A stretch of DNA of 64,000 nucleotides from Microbotryum silenes-acaulis (lineage: Eukaryota > Basidiomycota > Microbotryomycetes > Microbotryales > Microbotryaceae), in the NCBI GenBank assembly GCA_003665825.1, contig QPFY01000001.1:1667001-1731000 (forward strand), given 5' to 3'. Of the stretch, positions 46,373 through 58,933 are shown piece by piece. Made by a program: the position numbers and the translations under genes. Numbering within the stretch: the first letter of the stretch is position 1; each line of letters starts with the position of its first letter. The notes below the pieces were generated by a model. It made no database searches. It saw only the letters and a program-made list of their open reading frames with translations, and was not told the DNA's origin.

Positions 46373-48203
46373 ATGGACGATGGAGGCGCCTACTACACCT
46401 CAGCTTCGACTTCGCTTCCCCCAACCGCACCACCGACCATGGCGGCTTCCCGACCTCGTCGTCAACGACACAAAACGTCCAAAGCCTTGGCGGGCTCGGA
46501 CGATGAGTTTGAATACACGCCCCGCTCGAGTGCACCCAAAATCAAGTTGAAGATGAACCAGGAAGGAGCTGGAGGTGCATCAGGCTCAGGAACGGCGACG
46601 ACGAAGGAGACTCGACCTGGCGCGGTCAACCACGATGCGACGGGCATAGGATGGGATCGTGAACTCGATTCGGACCCTGAAGTACCTCTAGCAGTAGAGG
46701 AACAGTTCCTCCTGAGGTTGCCCAAGGATCTTGCTCCTCAGTTGAGGGAGATGGTCGAAGCTCGAACGGTAAACCCCAAAGACGTGTGGTTCAAGTTCAA
46801 GGACTCGAGACGCGCCGTCTTTCATCTCAAGGGCAAATCCTATTCGTCCAAGCTCGTCGATTTACCGACTCTGTTGGAGAGTCAAAGATTGACCGGATCC
46901 GGTGGTGGTACGGTCAAGATCGCGGACGTGTGCCAGATGTTGCTTGTCGACGAGGACGAGATCCAGGATGAGGCCGACGTGACCAAAGAGGCGTTCAATA
47001 TCGAGGACTTTTCGTACCCTCATGGTATCACACCACCGCTCAAGCACGTCAGGAAACGTCGGTTTCGTAAGAGGATCAACAAGAGGGTAAGTGACCGTCG
47101 TGGAGGCGCCGGCTCGGGCTCGGGCTCGGGCTCGGATGGATCCTTACCCTCGAGGTGCCGCAAGCTCAACTTATCGTTCTCCCTGCTGCACCACAACAGA
47201 CGATCGAGATCGTGGAAAGCGCTGTAGAGAAACTTCTCGAAAAAGATCAAGCCGCTGAGCAGGTTCAGTATGGTAAGTCATGTCGTTCCAAAATGACGAT
47301 GCGCTGAGAATCCTAGTCTGACGTGCTGGCCTCACCACGCCGCGTAGAATTACTGGATCATGACATCGTCTCCGAGGACGAATACGACAACGTCAATAAC
47401 GACGATCGAGGTGGTGTTGGCTCGTCGATAGGTGCTCCAACCCCACGACGAGAAGGCAGTGCCTCGTCCATCGCGGGAGACGACGACGAAGGCATGGACG
47501 ATGGCGATCGCGACGACGACGACGCCGATGAAGCCGGCGCTGGATCAGGCTATGATTCCGACCTTGCGAACGAGATCAACAAAGGCATGGAAGCGATCGA
47601 TCGCTCTTCCTCCGAAGACGATGATTTCGATTCCGATGACGCCGGCGGTTTGTTCGGCGGGGGTAGTTCGGACGACGATGACGATGAGGAACAGGCGATC
47701 GATCCCGAGGTGATTGAACAAAAGAAGAGGATCAAGTTGCTGTTGGAGGAGATCAAGGATTTGGAGAGCAAGATTACGGATTCGGAGAACAAGCTCAGCA
47801 CGGCCGCGAATCCGATCTTCAAGGTCAGTCAATGTCTCAACGCGGTGAAACATCCCGTACCGAGATGCGTGAGACTGACTTCCTCGTTCTCTTTTACGTA
47901 TCCTAGAAACGCTTCGAGGACACGATCAAGAAGCTCACAGCGGACCGGGACGGCAAACGCGCTGCGCATTCCAAAGCGGTCGCCGAAATGGAGAAACGTC
48001 GTTCCGACGAAGAAGCCGCCGCTGTCGCCGCTACGGACGTCGCTGCCAATCCTGAACCTTTACCTACGAACCCTACGCTGGCTGAAGCGACGAGTGGGGA
48101 AGCAATATCGCTTGCTGAAGCGGCTACGAGTGGAGTCGTTGGAGAGGGTGAGGAACCTACGGCGACGCTTACTGGGGGGGAGGATAGGATGGAGATTGGG
48201 TAG
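46373..48203 (+). CDS. TAF7: TFIID subunit TAF7
   Basis: TBP-associated factor with the TAFII55 N-terminal domain. EEQFLLRLPKDLAPQLREMV, KDVWFKFKDSRRAVFHLKGK, YSSKLVDLPTLLESQR, VKIADVCQMLLVDEDE and FSYPHGITPPLKHVRKRRF span about residues 105-235. An intron with a GGGCTC hexamer repeat (47110-47136) follows RINKR. The next exons give TIEIVESAVEKLLEKD, then a long Asp/Glu/Ser-rich region and a coiled-coil (KRIKLLLEEIKDLESKITDS, RFEDTIKKLTADRDGKR). TGA at 48201-48203. Four exons. TAF7 sits next to TAF1 in TFIID and restrains its activity. Confidence 0.92.
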
Positions 48204-48413
48204 CCAGGGAGGAAGGGTTTCGAGTTCGTAGAGGATTTGCATGCCATATTGTTGTAAGACCGTGTATCTATGATCCTCTGCTCACGCTGACTCGCAAGTC
48301 GAGCGTTCATCACCACCAATCTCAAACCAGAAACATTTGCATTAAACCCCCTATGAGGGCGTAGTCCAATAATTTACCCGACAGTCCAGAACTACAACAA
48401 CCCCTCCCCGAAT

Positions 48414-50266
48414 CTATGTGCTTTCCTCGTCACTCGCCGGCAGCGTCGCATACTTCTTCCCGCCCCACCTATTACTCACCCACGACCAACCCCTCTCAAC
48501 CCACTGCTGCAATTCTTCCCCCTCCCTCACCAAATCCACACTCCCATCCCTCCTCACACGATAGACCTTCCCATCGTCCCTCCATCCAACTTCATTTCCC
48601 AACATCGCGAAAGCCCAAAGTGGGAAAGCTAAGGCTTCTCGTACCCACCATGCTTTGAACCAAGCGATCCCACCCGGTCCATCATGTTCCGGTCCATTGG
48701 AAGCGACCCTCGTCGAAGCGGCGGGGGAGGATCGTGAGAGGGCGTTGTAGATGAGGATGTCGAGGGTGTACCAGAGAGTGATGTGGAGGGGTATGATGAG
48801 GAAGGCCGAAAGGGAGGGGAATAGGTAGGGGAGGGCTAGGGCGGCGAGGATGGATAATAGGAGGCATTCGGTCAAGGGTTCGATCAAGGTGGAGGCTCTG
48901 AGGGAGGGAGGAAAGGGAAAGGGAAAGGGTTTTTAGTACAGCTCAGAGATCGGCTCTGCCCCGACGAAGCGATGACTCACACCACCATGTATTTCCTCAC
49001 GCGAATCCACCTCACCCTTCTCCGAAGGTACGACCCCAACGTCATGGACCCGACCGCGTTCCCAGCGATATCACCCCCCATCGCATGTCTCAAGCCCAAC
49101 TCTTGCCACAACGCCTCGCCGATCATGTTGTCCTCGCCCAGGTATTTGCCGAACGCAGCCAAGCCGCCTTCCCCTTCGGCGAGTACGAGCCCCTTTTTCG
49201 GATCGGCCCGTTTCTTCGCCGCGGCTTGGTCGAGATGGGATTTGCGGTAGAGGCACGATTTTCCGGTGACGCAGGAAGCGACGGAGAGGTAGTTGATCGC
49301 GAGGTACATCTTGGCGTGGGTCGAACAGAGAAAAACTTGTTCGACGCGTGAACCGAGGTTTTGATCGGGGTAAATCGCAAAGGGCAAGTGATGGACGAGG
49401 CCGATCTCGCGACCTTGAGCACCACGGGAGTGGAGTTGGCGCACCGAATTTTGGAGGGTGTGGATCGAGGTGAGCACGTTCGAGTCGATGACCCAGAGGA
49501 TGTCGTATGCGGCTGCTCGATAGGACGAGATGAGGTTGTTGATCTTGGGGTTGACGCCGACGATCTGTTCGCCGATGATGAGCGAGGATTTGACGTGGGG
49601 GTATTTGGCTTGCAGTGCTCGTACGATCACGATGGATTGGTCGTGTTGGGAAGCGACGGAGAATATGATCTCGAACGGCGACGAGGAGACTTGGAGGAAG
49701 GAGGATTCGAGGTTCGAGTAGAGGTTCGTGTCGAGACCTCGGAGCGGACGGAGGATCGACACGCCGCGGGGGCTGGGCGAGGAACGTGTTTGGTGCGAGT
49801 TTGGGTCGTTTGTGTTGATCTTGGTCGACTCGTCGGTGGAGTGCGGGTGGGGTGCGAGCGATGATGCATCATAGCGTGTCTTGCTGAATGAGCTCGGAGG
49901 CAGGAGGGTCAGTACTGGAGAAGGGGCGAGGATAAAGAGCAGATGTGCTCACGCGACGTAGAGTCCAATGAATCCGAGGATCCATAGAGCAATGTACCAC
50001 ACCAGAAAGACCGAGCTGTATAGGCGCGCAGTCGATCGATAGCACGGAGATGTGGGTGGGGGTGCGGCGGAGGAGATGAGGTCAGCTTGGGGGTCTGCGC
50101 TGACGATGTGGACCAGGTTGGGGAGTACTTGCCTCAGGAGGAAGGCGATCATCGCTTTGGAAGCGACGGCAGCGCCAGGTCGAATTGGGAGAGCCCGATC
50201 GAGTGGTGGGACAGGACGTGAGAGTGGTTCAAGCGAGCCGGGAAACAGCGGGAAAGCGTAAACCAT
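48414..50266 (-). CDS. GCS1: Ceramide glucosyltransferase (GT21)
   Basis: Makes glucosylceramide from UDP-glucose and ceramide at the Golgi membrane; in fungi it affects growth at neutral pH and virulence of pathogens. GVSILRPLRGLDTNLYSNLE opens the catalytic domain. GVNPKINNLISSYRAA, LWVIDSNV (D2), CVTGKSCLYRKS, MGGDIAGN (D3-like) and RRRVRWIRVRKY (R/QxxRW) are the processive-transferase hallmarks. C-terminal membrane helices follow (LLLSILAALALPYLFPSLSA, FLIIPLHITLWYTLDILI). The N-terminal exon has two hydrophobic stretches, the second (VFLVWYIALWILGFIGLYV) being the usual signal anchor, plus about 75 extra residues before it. ATG 50266 is in frame. Convergent with TAF7. Confidence 0.92.
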
Positions 50267-50334
50267 CAAGGGTCCGTGCGCGTCGACGGCGCGCTTTGTG
50301 CTTGCTTTGTGCTTGCGGTCAGGCGCACCCAGCC

Positions 50335-50394
50335 GCGCCCGATAAGGGTCGTCTCTTTGTAGACTAACTGGAATTCAAATTATCATTATCATTC
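50335..50394 (+). repeat. 60-bp dispersed element, copy B (upstream of CWC22)
   Basis: Matches the minus-strand copy at 8777-8836 at 57 of 60 positions. The three differences are one A/G and two A/C changes. It lies 110-169 bp before the CWC22 ATG and points the same way as CWC22. An ACTAAC sequence inside (50363-50368) resembles a branch point. It is followed by pyrimidine-rich CACCCAG repeats, so part of it may be the end of a leader intron. Copy A has CTAGC at this place, weakening that idea. Confidence 0.85.
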
Positions 50395-50423
50395 TCACCC
50401 AGCCTCACCCAGCCTCACCCAGC
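50395..50423. repeat. CCTCACCCAG short tandem repeat
   Basis: Three tandem 10-bp units directly after element B in the CWC22 leader. Each contains CACCCAG, so there are three consecutive potential splice acceptors. Absent beside element A. Confidence 0.8.
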
Positions 50424-50503
50424 GACGACCCGCACGACGACTTGACGCCGCTCGCCGTCCGATCCCCACGATCCCCCACCCCCCACCCCCCAAAACGACG
50501 ACG

Positions 50504-53470
50504 ATGAGTCGCTCACCCTCGCCAACGGATCGTCCTAGTCCGTCTCCGCGTCCTGCCTCACCCCAGGAGCCGATCGATGTACCCGCCAAGCGCAAGAGGT
50601 TCGTCTGTCGTCCCATCCTCGCTCGCTCGGTACACTGACCCCGTGACTTGGACACTCTGTTTCCCACCCTTCCTCAGGACCGACGCCTCTCGATCACCTT
50701 CCCCGCCCTCTCACCGAAGAAGACAACGAGATGCATCACCCCCGGCCCTCGACTTGCTGGCCTCGACGATCGAGATGCCCCAGATTCACGACCGCGACCC
50801 CGTACGACGACGAGAACGCGAGCGACAGATGGCCCTCGACCTCGCCGATGCCGAACTCAAACGTGCCACAGAACACGCTGTCGTGAACCGAGTCGACCCC
50901 GTACAAGAGATGAAGCAGATGGCCTCGACCAAGGGCGGGGGAGCCTACATCCCGCCGCACCGACTGAGGGCCATGCTCGCCCAACAAGCCGAGAAGGACG
51001 CCTCTTCGGCCGAGTACCAACGACTCACCTGGGAGGCACTGAGAAAGTCCCTCAACGGCCTCATCAACAAGGTCACTGCCTCCAACATCAAGCTCATCGT
51101 ACCGACGGTAAGTTCGCTCACTCGGTCTTTCCTCCTCCGAGCGCGATGTCACGCGATCTCTTTTCCTCTTGTTGGCAAGAATGAACTCGAGCAGACCCTG
51201 ATCTATCTTCCTTTGACGTTGATTAGATCTTTGGCGAGAACCTGATACGTGGTCGAGGTCTGTTTGCTCGTTCCATCATGCGCGCCCAGGCGTCCTCCTT
51301 GCCCTTCACCCCCGTCTTTGCCTCGCTCGTCTCCGTCATCAACAGCAAGCTGCCCCAGGTCGGCGAACTACTGGTGCACCGACTGATCCACCAGTTCAAG
51401 CGCAGTCTCAAGCGTAATGACAAGGTTGGTCTCCGGAAGCAAGACTGAGGGCCCGCACCCCTTGTGACGCACCCAAGCTGACCCCCCTCCCGTGCTCTCT
51501 TCTCTCTCTCTCTCTCCTAGGCGACCCTTGTCGCGACGACCATGTTCATCGCCCATCTTGTCAACCAATCGGTCGTATGGGAGGCATTGGCCCTCGAAAT
51601 GTTCTTCACCTTGCTCACGGACCCGACCGACGACTCGGTCGAGATCGCCGTCACCTTCATGCGCGAGGTCGGCGCGACCCTCAGCGACTCGTCGGCCCGC
51701 GCGACGAACCAGATCTTTGACGAGTTCCGCAAGATCCTAAACGAGAGCAGCATTTCGAAGCGCGTGCAATACATGGTCGAGGTCCTATTCCAGGTCCGTC
51801 GCGACAAGTTCGAACAACATCCCAAAATCGGCGAGGGCCTCGATCTGGTCGAGGAGGACGATCTCATCGTGCACAACATTGAACTCGACGACGCCGATAT
51901 CAAGGTCCACGAGATGCTGAACGTGTTCAAGTTTGATCCAAACTATGAGGAGAATGAGGCCATGTATGCCGAAATGAAGCGCGATATTCTGGGCGACTCG
52001 GAGGACGAGGACGAGTCGGCCGCGGACGGCGATACCGAAGACAGTGACGAGGAGGACAGTGAAGACGAGCCCGACGATGGGATCAAGGCCGATGGAACAG
52101 TCGACGTGCATGATCAAACCGGCGCCAATCTCGTCAACTTGCGCCGCACGATCTACCTCACGATCATGTCCGCGCTCGACTTTGAGGAAGCCGTGCACAA
52201 GCTGTTGAGGATCCACCTACCCGATCACCAGGCCGGCGAGATGTGCAACATGATCATCGAGTGCTGCTCGCAGGAACGCACCTACAGCAAGTTTTACGGT
52301 TTGATGGGAGAGCGCTTCGCCAAGCTGAATCGCATGTGGACTGAGGCGTACGAGCAATGCTTCCAGACCTACTACGAGACGATCCATCGCTACGAGACGA
52401 ACCGACTGCGCAACATTGCGCGCTTCTTTGGGCATCTGCTGGCGGCGGATGCGATCGCGTGGTCCGTCTTGGAACACATCAGGATGAACGAGGACGATAC
52501 GACGAGTTCGTCGCGTATCTTTGTCAAGATCATGTTCCAGGAAGTGACGGAAGGGATGGGATTGAAGAAGCTGAAGGAGCGCCTCGCCGAGGAATCGATG
52601 CAACCCTACCTCACGCACATCTTCCCCATCGACAACCCCAAAAACACGCGTTTCTCGATCAACTTTTTCACCTCAATCGGCTTAGGTGCCGTCACCGAAG
52701 AGATGCGCGAGCACCTCAAGCGAGCGCCGCAGATCATGCTCGAGCAGCGTCGCGCGATGGAGGCCGAAGACTCGTCCGACTCGGACACGACCTCTTCGTC
52801 CGAATCGTCCCTCTCCTCCTCTTCTGTGTCCTCGTCCTCTTACGACTCGCGTCGTGGCGGTGGAGCCAGGAAAGGCCGTTCAAGATCTCGGTCCTACTCT
52901 TCGAGGTCCCGTTCTCCTTCCCGTTCCCCCGTTCGTCGGGACGGCAAGAGCGCGAACGCACCTCGACGTCGTTTTCCTTCCGTTTCTCGTTCCCGTTCTC
53001 GTTCCCGCACACGTTCGGTGACCCCTCCCCCTCGTCGTCGCTACGATTCGAGGTCGCCCCCTCCCCGATCGCGGTACCGCGATGACTCGCGATCACCGCC
53101 TCGTCGACGAGGATCGCCACCACCGCCGCGTCGAGGAAGGGACGATTCCCGATCGCCTCCCCCGACAAAGAAGCGTTCCCCTTCGCCTGACCGAAGCAAG
53201 GATGGCGGAGCAGTAGGAGGTGGTGGAGGTGGGTCGTTCATCCATCCTTCTCGCTTGGCACTGCAACAAGGGGGTGGAGGAGGAGTTGGACAGGGAGGAC
53301 CTCGAGATGGTGGAAACGATCGTTATGGCAATGGGCCACCTCGAACAGGCTACCAAAATCGTGAAACGGGGTTGGGCTACGATAGGGGAAATGCACGAGG
53401 GTTCAATAATGCCCCACCGAGGGATAATGGCTATGGGAATCGAGGAGGCGGTGGTGGTGGAGCTCGCTAG
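50504..53470 (+). CDS. CWC22: Pre-mRNA splicing factor CWC22
   Basis: Spliceosome component that binds eIF4A-III and is needed for the first catalytic step. Exon 1 (from ATG 50504) gives [20 protein letters not shown]. The MIF4G domain begins [20 protein letters not shown] and includes [39 protein letters not shown] and [20 protein letters not shown]. An acidic linker ([20 protein letters not shown]) precedes the MA3 domain ([50 protein letters not shown]). The C-terminal 240 residues are an RS domain followed by a Gly/Arg-rich tail. Four exons. The long Ser/Arg and Gly tail exceeds that of the yeast protein but is usual in larger CWC22 proteins. Confidence 0.95.
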
Positions 53471-55319
53471 ATCTGGCGGTGATGCGACGGGTGGAAAATT
53501 GATGTAGGTGGTTTAGGGGCCCACCTCTTGTATTCTTATTAGATCGTTTTGAAATGATGATTGCAAGACGAAGACACCCGGAGACCTCGGTGTACTCCAG
53601 CTCTCCAACTCTCGAACCGTCGTGGTGCGTCATGCCGCGCAGTGGCCCGGGGGTCGGTCTGATCGGCAAAGGGGTATAATGCAAGCGCGCATCTCGGGCA
53701 TTAGGGGACCTTAACCCGGATTGCGCGGGCGCCTTGCAAGCTCTGGCATGTCTCAGTCTCATAAACCCCATCAAAGACCAGCGTGGGAATTGCTGGTGCT
53801 GCGATGACATCCGACCCCAAGAAAAGAAGAAGGTGCTCTATCGAAAACCCATCACTTCGTTTGAGAGAGGGAAGAGAAGGAGACATCTGTAGAGTCGATC
53901 GCACACTTAATCGAAGGCTCGACTTCCTAACGCCGAGCGAATGCGCGGGCTGACGCTCTCTCGTGAGCCAAGCAAGAGTCTCCAAGCAACCTTTGACGGA
54001 GCAAAACAGCTTCTGCTGCTGGTCTCAGCTTTCGATATTTCAAACCACCGAGGTGGGTTTTCCCTGGACTGTTGCCTTTGTTATCACAACTAGGTGTCTC
54101 AGATGGGCTCGTGGTATTTCGAGGGTAATTGCGCTAGGGCCTCTTGAAACCCCGCTCGGGTCGCTGTCAAACATCGACCGCTGCTGCGCTTTCAGAGAGC
54201 CAATTGCTCGTCGACCGACCGCTCGGTCCAGCTCCACGACCGCCAATTTGATATGTCGATCGACCATCGGAAAGAGCCGATTAAAACCCGACCACCGACT
54301 TTGGTTTACACAAGCCGAACTGGCACGGTGAAGAAGAAGTTTAAGCCGATTCTCAAGGGAATTCTAGATCCCCCCTCGTCCAAGGCGCTGGAGCGTTCTG
54401 GCCCCATTTAGAATCTCCGTCAACGACGCTGGATCGGGAAGGTTCATCAGAGAGCCTCGACTCTTGCTCCAACCCTGGTGCGCCTCAGCAAGCTTGTAGT
54501 TCGGGATCTGTAAAGGAGATTTGCTCGGCGCTCTTACAAAGGTGGGTCAATAAGCTAATAATTCTCTCGAATTTCCGGACAGGTTACCTACTAATCAGGC
54601 AGATCCGAAGCCGGCGAGGGAGAGGAGCCCCTGGCCATGGGACGTGAGATTGGAGGCGCAATCTTTGACTTTGTGTTCGACGGAATCCCAAACGGGCCCA
54701 AGCGGCAAAGACTCTTCCACCCAGGCGTCGCGACCCCACGCTCACATTCGCACCAACGATGAGTCTTGTCATGGTCCGTTCTAGCTGGAGCCTGGACCGA
54801 CGTACAACCCCAGCCAGTCTAAAAAACCGCTCTCTTCTGGCCGAGGTCGATGACAAGGTTCCCGCGGGCGGTCGGCCAGTAAGGCAAATCCTGCTCATTA
54901 GCGAATTGCGCAATTTGCAGACCTCTTTCTAGCCCCTTGTAAGAGTCCGGGAGTTCGTAGTTACCACTGCCTACCTATGTTGGGGAATCGTCCCAGCTCC
55001 GGGCCTTGCTTCGAAACCGTAGACACGACCGAGTTGAAAATCGAGGGTCCTATACCCCCTGGCCGACGTGTCCCGCACGAGAAGAATATTCATTACAGCG
55101 GCGACCTTGGCGTTATTACCGGGGCGTAGAATGGACAAGACGATAGGTTGCAGACGGTTCCACAGCCCACTGTAATATGTCGCCCATATGAAAGCAATCA
55201 CGTCAGTTGGTGTGTTGGGAATGAGGGTTAGGAATCGCGCGCGTTCATTGGTAATCTGTTTAGAAGCGCTCGTCTGTTTAGTGAAGCCTGGCGATGCGCA
55301 CCAACCGTTGTCTTCTCTC

Positions 55320-55344
55320 CACGGTTGGATTACACGCTCGTCAG
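55320..55344 (+). repeat. 25-bp direct repeat, first copy
   Basis: Begins CACGGTTGGATTACACGCTC and continues five bases further. Identical to 55392-55416. The spacing start to start is 72 bp. Located about 700 bp upstream of the SWI5-like start. Confidence 0.9.
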
Positions 55345-55391
55345 GTACGCATGTTTAGCTTCACAGTCACTTTCGTTGCAATTAACTGTGT

Positions 55392-55416
55392 CACGGTTGG
55401 ATTACACGCTCGTCAG
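55392..55416 (+). repeat. 25-bp direct repeat, second copy
   Basis: Perfect second copy of the sequence at 55320-55344. The 47 bp between the copies show no similarity to the 47 bp after the second, so this is not a longer tandem duplication that I can see. Confidence 0.9.
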
Positions 55417-56034
55417 TCTCTTATTACGTCGACTCGAGCTCGCTCGGGCGCACGGATGCAACCTAATTTACGCTCTGCACGCGCGCACGCCCTCGCGGAG
55501 CAGGGAGGACTTGTACAGAAGGGCGCTCCTTCCTTTTTCGTCCTAAATCTGGAGCTCGACCACCGGCGGGTGTTCCGCTTTGTTCCGCTTAACGTTTCGC
55601 CCGTCCTGCGTATAAGCGTCTCGGTGACACTCGTCCTTTACTCTTCCACATCATCATCGGGTACCCTCGACCATCCCTCGAACATCGTCCCGTTTCACTG
55701 TGGTCAGCATTGACCCCCCAGCCCTTCGACTCGGACTCCGACACCCATCATATCCCCCGAGCGCCCGCACCCCTACAGGCCCATCGAGCTCCCTTCTTCA
55801 TTCAACTTTTGAGCGGCGACTGCGACTCCGCAGAAAGGGTCTGAACGTGCTCTCTCTGCCCACCTTTCGGCTCGATCCTACGTGTGCCCTAATCGCTCAA
55901 TCTTGAACATAGAGGTGAATGGTAGCGTGTACCAGCTAGTACTCACTCTCAGTACCTCGTGTGCATCGGTACTGACTCGCGTCGCCTTCGTCATCGTCAT
56001 CGGCGCCCGCGCGACCCGCGCAGAAGCCCGACCG

Positions 56035-58616
56035 ATGGCCTATTACGTCGACTCCCCACGCTACGACCACCGCTCGGCTCCGGGCCACGCTCATTCAACC
56101 GGTGGTGCGACGCAATACAACAACCAGCCGCCTCGCCTCCAGCACCACCAACAACCGCATCACCCGCAGCAGCAACAGCACCACAACAGCTACCAGAGCC
56201 ATGAACCGCCCTCGTACCCGACGCACTACTCGCACATGTCTGGTGGGCCCAGCTCGGGCGCTTCTCCGCGGAGCTACCCTGCCTACGATCCCGATTCGCC
56301 TTTTAACTCGCCCTTCGTGCCAATCAAGTCGATGGGTCGAGACGGTCGATTGAAAACCAAATTAATGGGGATCGGCTCCGAAGGTGGATACTTGACCTCG
56401 CCTTTGATCGGTGGCAACCCGAGACTCGATCCGTCCACGACGATAGCGATCGACTCGCCCGTACCGAGCGGATCCTTCACCCATGACCACACTCCCTTGA
56501 CGAATCTGGCACCGCGCACATCGAGTCTGGCGGCACGAAGTTCGTCCTACTTGGCCGTATCGACGAGAAGTGACAACATGGGGAGCATAACCGGGATGGG
56601 CATTGGGATGCCTGGGCTCAGCAACGATCTCGAGCTCGGCGATTACGCCAACCCCGAGACGGCGGTCGTGACCGAGGGTGCTCGACCAAGATCGCGAATG
56701 GGCCCGGCGTACCAGCCGACCACAATGTCTGCAGAAGAGGACTCAGCAGAGGCAACGGAACTGGCTGCGGCACCATCACCAACCAAGCCCAAGTCGAAAG
56801 TGACGAGCTTCCCTGGCTCGCCACCTCCCGCTGGTAAAGCCCAACCACCAGCGACTGGCCGACGACCACGGAAGCAGCTCACACTCAAGTCGCTGAACAA
56901 GGCGAAGTCGTGCTCGGCACTTTCTCCCGCAGCCAAAGCGCAACAGTACGGTGGCGAACCCCTGACACCTGTCTCGTCCCACTCGAGCAGCTTTGTGATC
57001 CCGAACGTTCCCTTCAACTCGCCCCTCGACGAGGCACTCGCGCAGTCCGCCGATCCAGCGATCATGCCCTTGAGCTTTTCCGACCTGTACAGCTACGGCC
57101 TTGCGATCGATTCTGTCAACGAGATCGACGTGCGCAAGAGCCCGTACCAGTTCGTCAACGACTTGCTCTCCGCCGACGGCAACATCGGGATGGGGATCGG
57201 CTTCCCGCAGGACGATGGACGGGACTACCAAGCCTCGTTGCCGACGCCTTCCTTTGCGCACGACTCTGGCTTCTCTTCGCCTTCCAACTCGTCTCGCTCA
57301 GGTCCTTCGCCTGATATGAACAACTGGGGGAGCCCGAGCCATCTGTCCTCGTCCTCGATGATGCAAGCACCGTCGATGCTCTCGGCACCTTTGATGGAGA
57401 GCGCTTACTCGTTGCCGATGGCGATGGCGCCTCAATCGGCGAGTCGACAGCGATGCGCGACCTATCATGCTGGAGGAGCTCCGACCCGCCACGAGTCGCT
57501 GGACCCCGCTCTGGTCAGCCCCGGCCCACGCTCGCCGATGCACTCGCGCCAGCTTTCGACCGGACCGGCCTACGGCCAGCAAGCAAAGTACCCCTATCCT
57601 TCGCGATACCAAAGCCAGGGTCAGGGCGTCCCGATGATGTGGGCCAACAGCGTACCACCATCGCAAGCGCAGACACCCCATCTCGCCCACCAGCACGCCC
57701 AGTACATCAACTCGGTCGACACGACCATGTTCATCCCTCCGTACCACGAGGCGAACGTGATCAACAGCAACGTTAACAATCCCGAGTCGTTGGAGGAGAT
57801 GTACGAACGCATCTCGGCAGCGTCGACGGGGTATTCGACACCGGGCAAGCGAGGACGCGGCGACGTATCCGAGGATGAGGACGAGTTCGGCGACGAGGTG
57901 ACACCTCGAGCCACTCGGATCGCCGCCGCAGCTACTTCCCCTTCACCGCACAAGAGACTGCGCACCGTCGCTTCTGCGCCCTGTTTGCTCACTCGCCGCA
58001 TGCGACCCGGCCCCAAGCCCAAGTCGCTCAATTCGCCGCAAGAACAACATCAATCGTCGTTTCACCTGTCGTCCCCTCCGATCCCACAAGTCCCTCGCTT
58101 CTCCCGCTCCGAGACACCGGCATCCGACGACGATGACGACGACGACAGCTCCAAGGGCGGCAATGGGCAAGCCGGATCTTTGCCCAAAGAGGTCATCCAA
58201 AGTCTGTACGAGAGTGTACCCGCCCACGTCAACGATAAGGGTGTCAAAGTCTCCAAACGCTATCTCTGTCTGATGGACTCGTGCGAATGTACCTTCCCTC
58301 GCAAGAGTGCGATCGAGAGTCACATCCAGACCCACCTCGAGGACAAGCCGTTCGTGTGCCCCTACGAGGATTGCGAGGCTTCTTTCGTTCGGCAGCATGA
58401 TTTGAGGCGACACGAGCGTATCCATTCTGGCAACAAGCCTTTCCCTTGCCCTTGGTACGTCGACTCGATTTCCTCGGATTTTGACAAAGGATTGAGCTGA
58501 CCACTTCGTGCTTGTTCTCTGCTCACAGTGGGAAAGGTTTCGCTCGAGGAGACGCCCTTGCCCGGCATCGTGCCCGAGGTATCTGCAAAGGTTCCCTCGT
58601 CCCTCGTCGAACATGA
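56035..58616 (+). CDS. SWI5/ACE2-like C2H2 zinc-finger transcription factor
   Basis: Large exon from ATG 56035, then a short last exon after a gtacgt...cacag intron at about 58456-58529. The N-terminal 700 residues are low complexity (Gln/His/Pro, then Ser/Pro) with scattered SP/TP sites suited to cyclin-dependent kinases. Three fingers follow near the C-terminus: CLMDSCECTF...SHIQTH, CPYEDCEASFVRQHDLRRH and, across the intron, CPCGKGFARGDALARHRARG then IC. The last finger's shortened C-x-C and final Cys are typical of Swi5/Ace2, which control late-M/G1 genes. Ends SLVPRRT. The open frame extends upstream to 55882 but has no earlier ATG. Confidence 0.85.
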
Positions 58617-58933
58617 CCTCCTTCACTCTCGCGTCGCAACGACGAATCTATATGATATTCGCCCCGCTTGGGTGAACTCCGTCTCAACCTCAACTCAGCA
58701 ATAAGGGTCCCCCTTCCTCTGCACACGCTTTATTCTTTTACTTTCTATACCGTCTTCGTTCCTTTGTTGCATGTCTTATTATCACCTATACCCACGTCGT
58801 TCTACTTCCTTCGCAGTGATTTCATGGCTGTTGCTTTCATCATCACTTCTGTGTTATTTCTCTCGTGTTACAAAGTGCGACTCTGCTGGCATGCTATTAC
58901 CATAAAAGCAAACTACGAGAGAAGATCGAAAAC

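Larger units (their letters stand above)
53471..56034. other. Long gene-poor region before the SWI5-like gene
   Basis: 2.56 kb, by far the longest gap. Frames here are short, on both strands, often start at non-ATG codons and carry no motif. It contains a 25-bp perfect direct repeat, and the last 450 bp look like a long leader for the transcription factor. A non-coding RNA gene could lie here but nothing identifies one. Confidence 0.5.

Noticed and set aside
47110..47136. GGGCTC hexamer repeat in TAF7 as a coding Gly-Ser repeat
   Set aside because: It lies between a good gtaagt donor and an acaacag acceptor, and the conserved frame continues only if it is spliced out.
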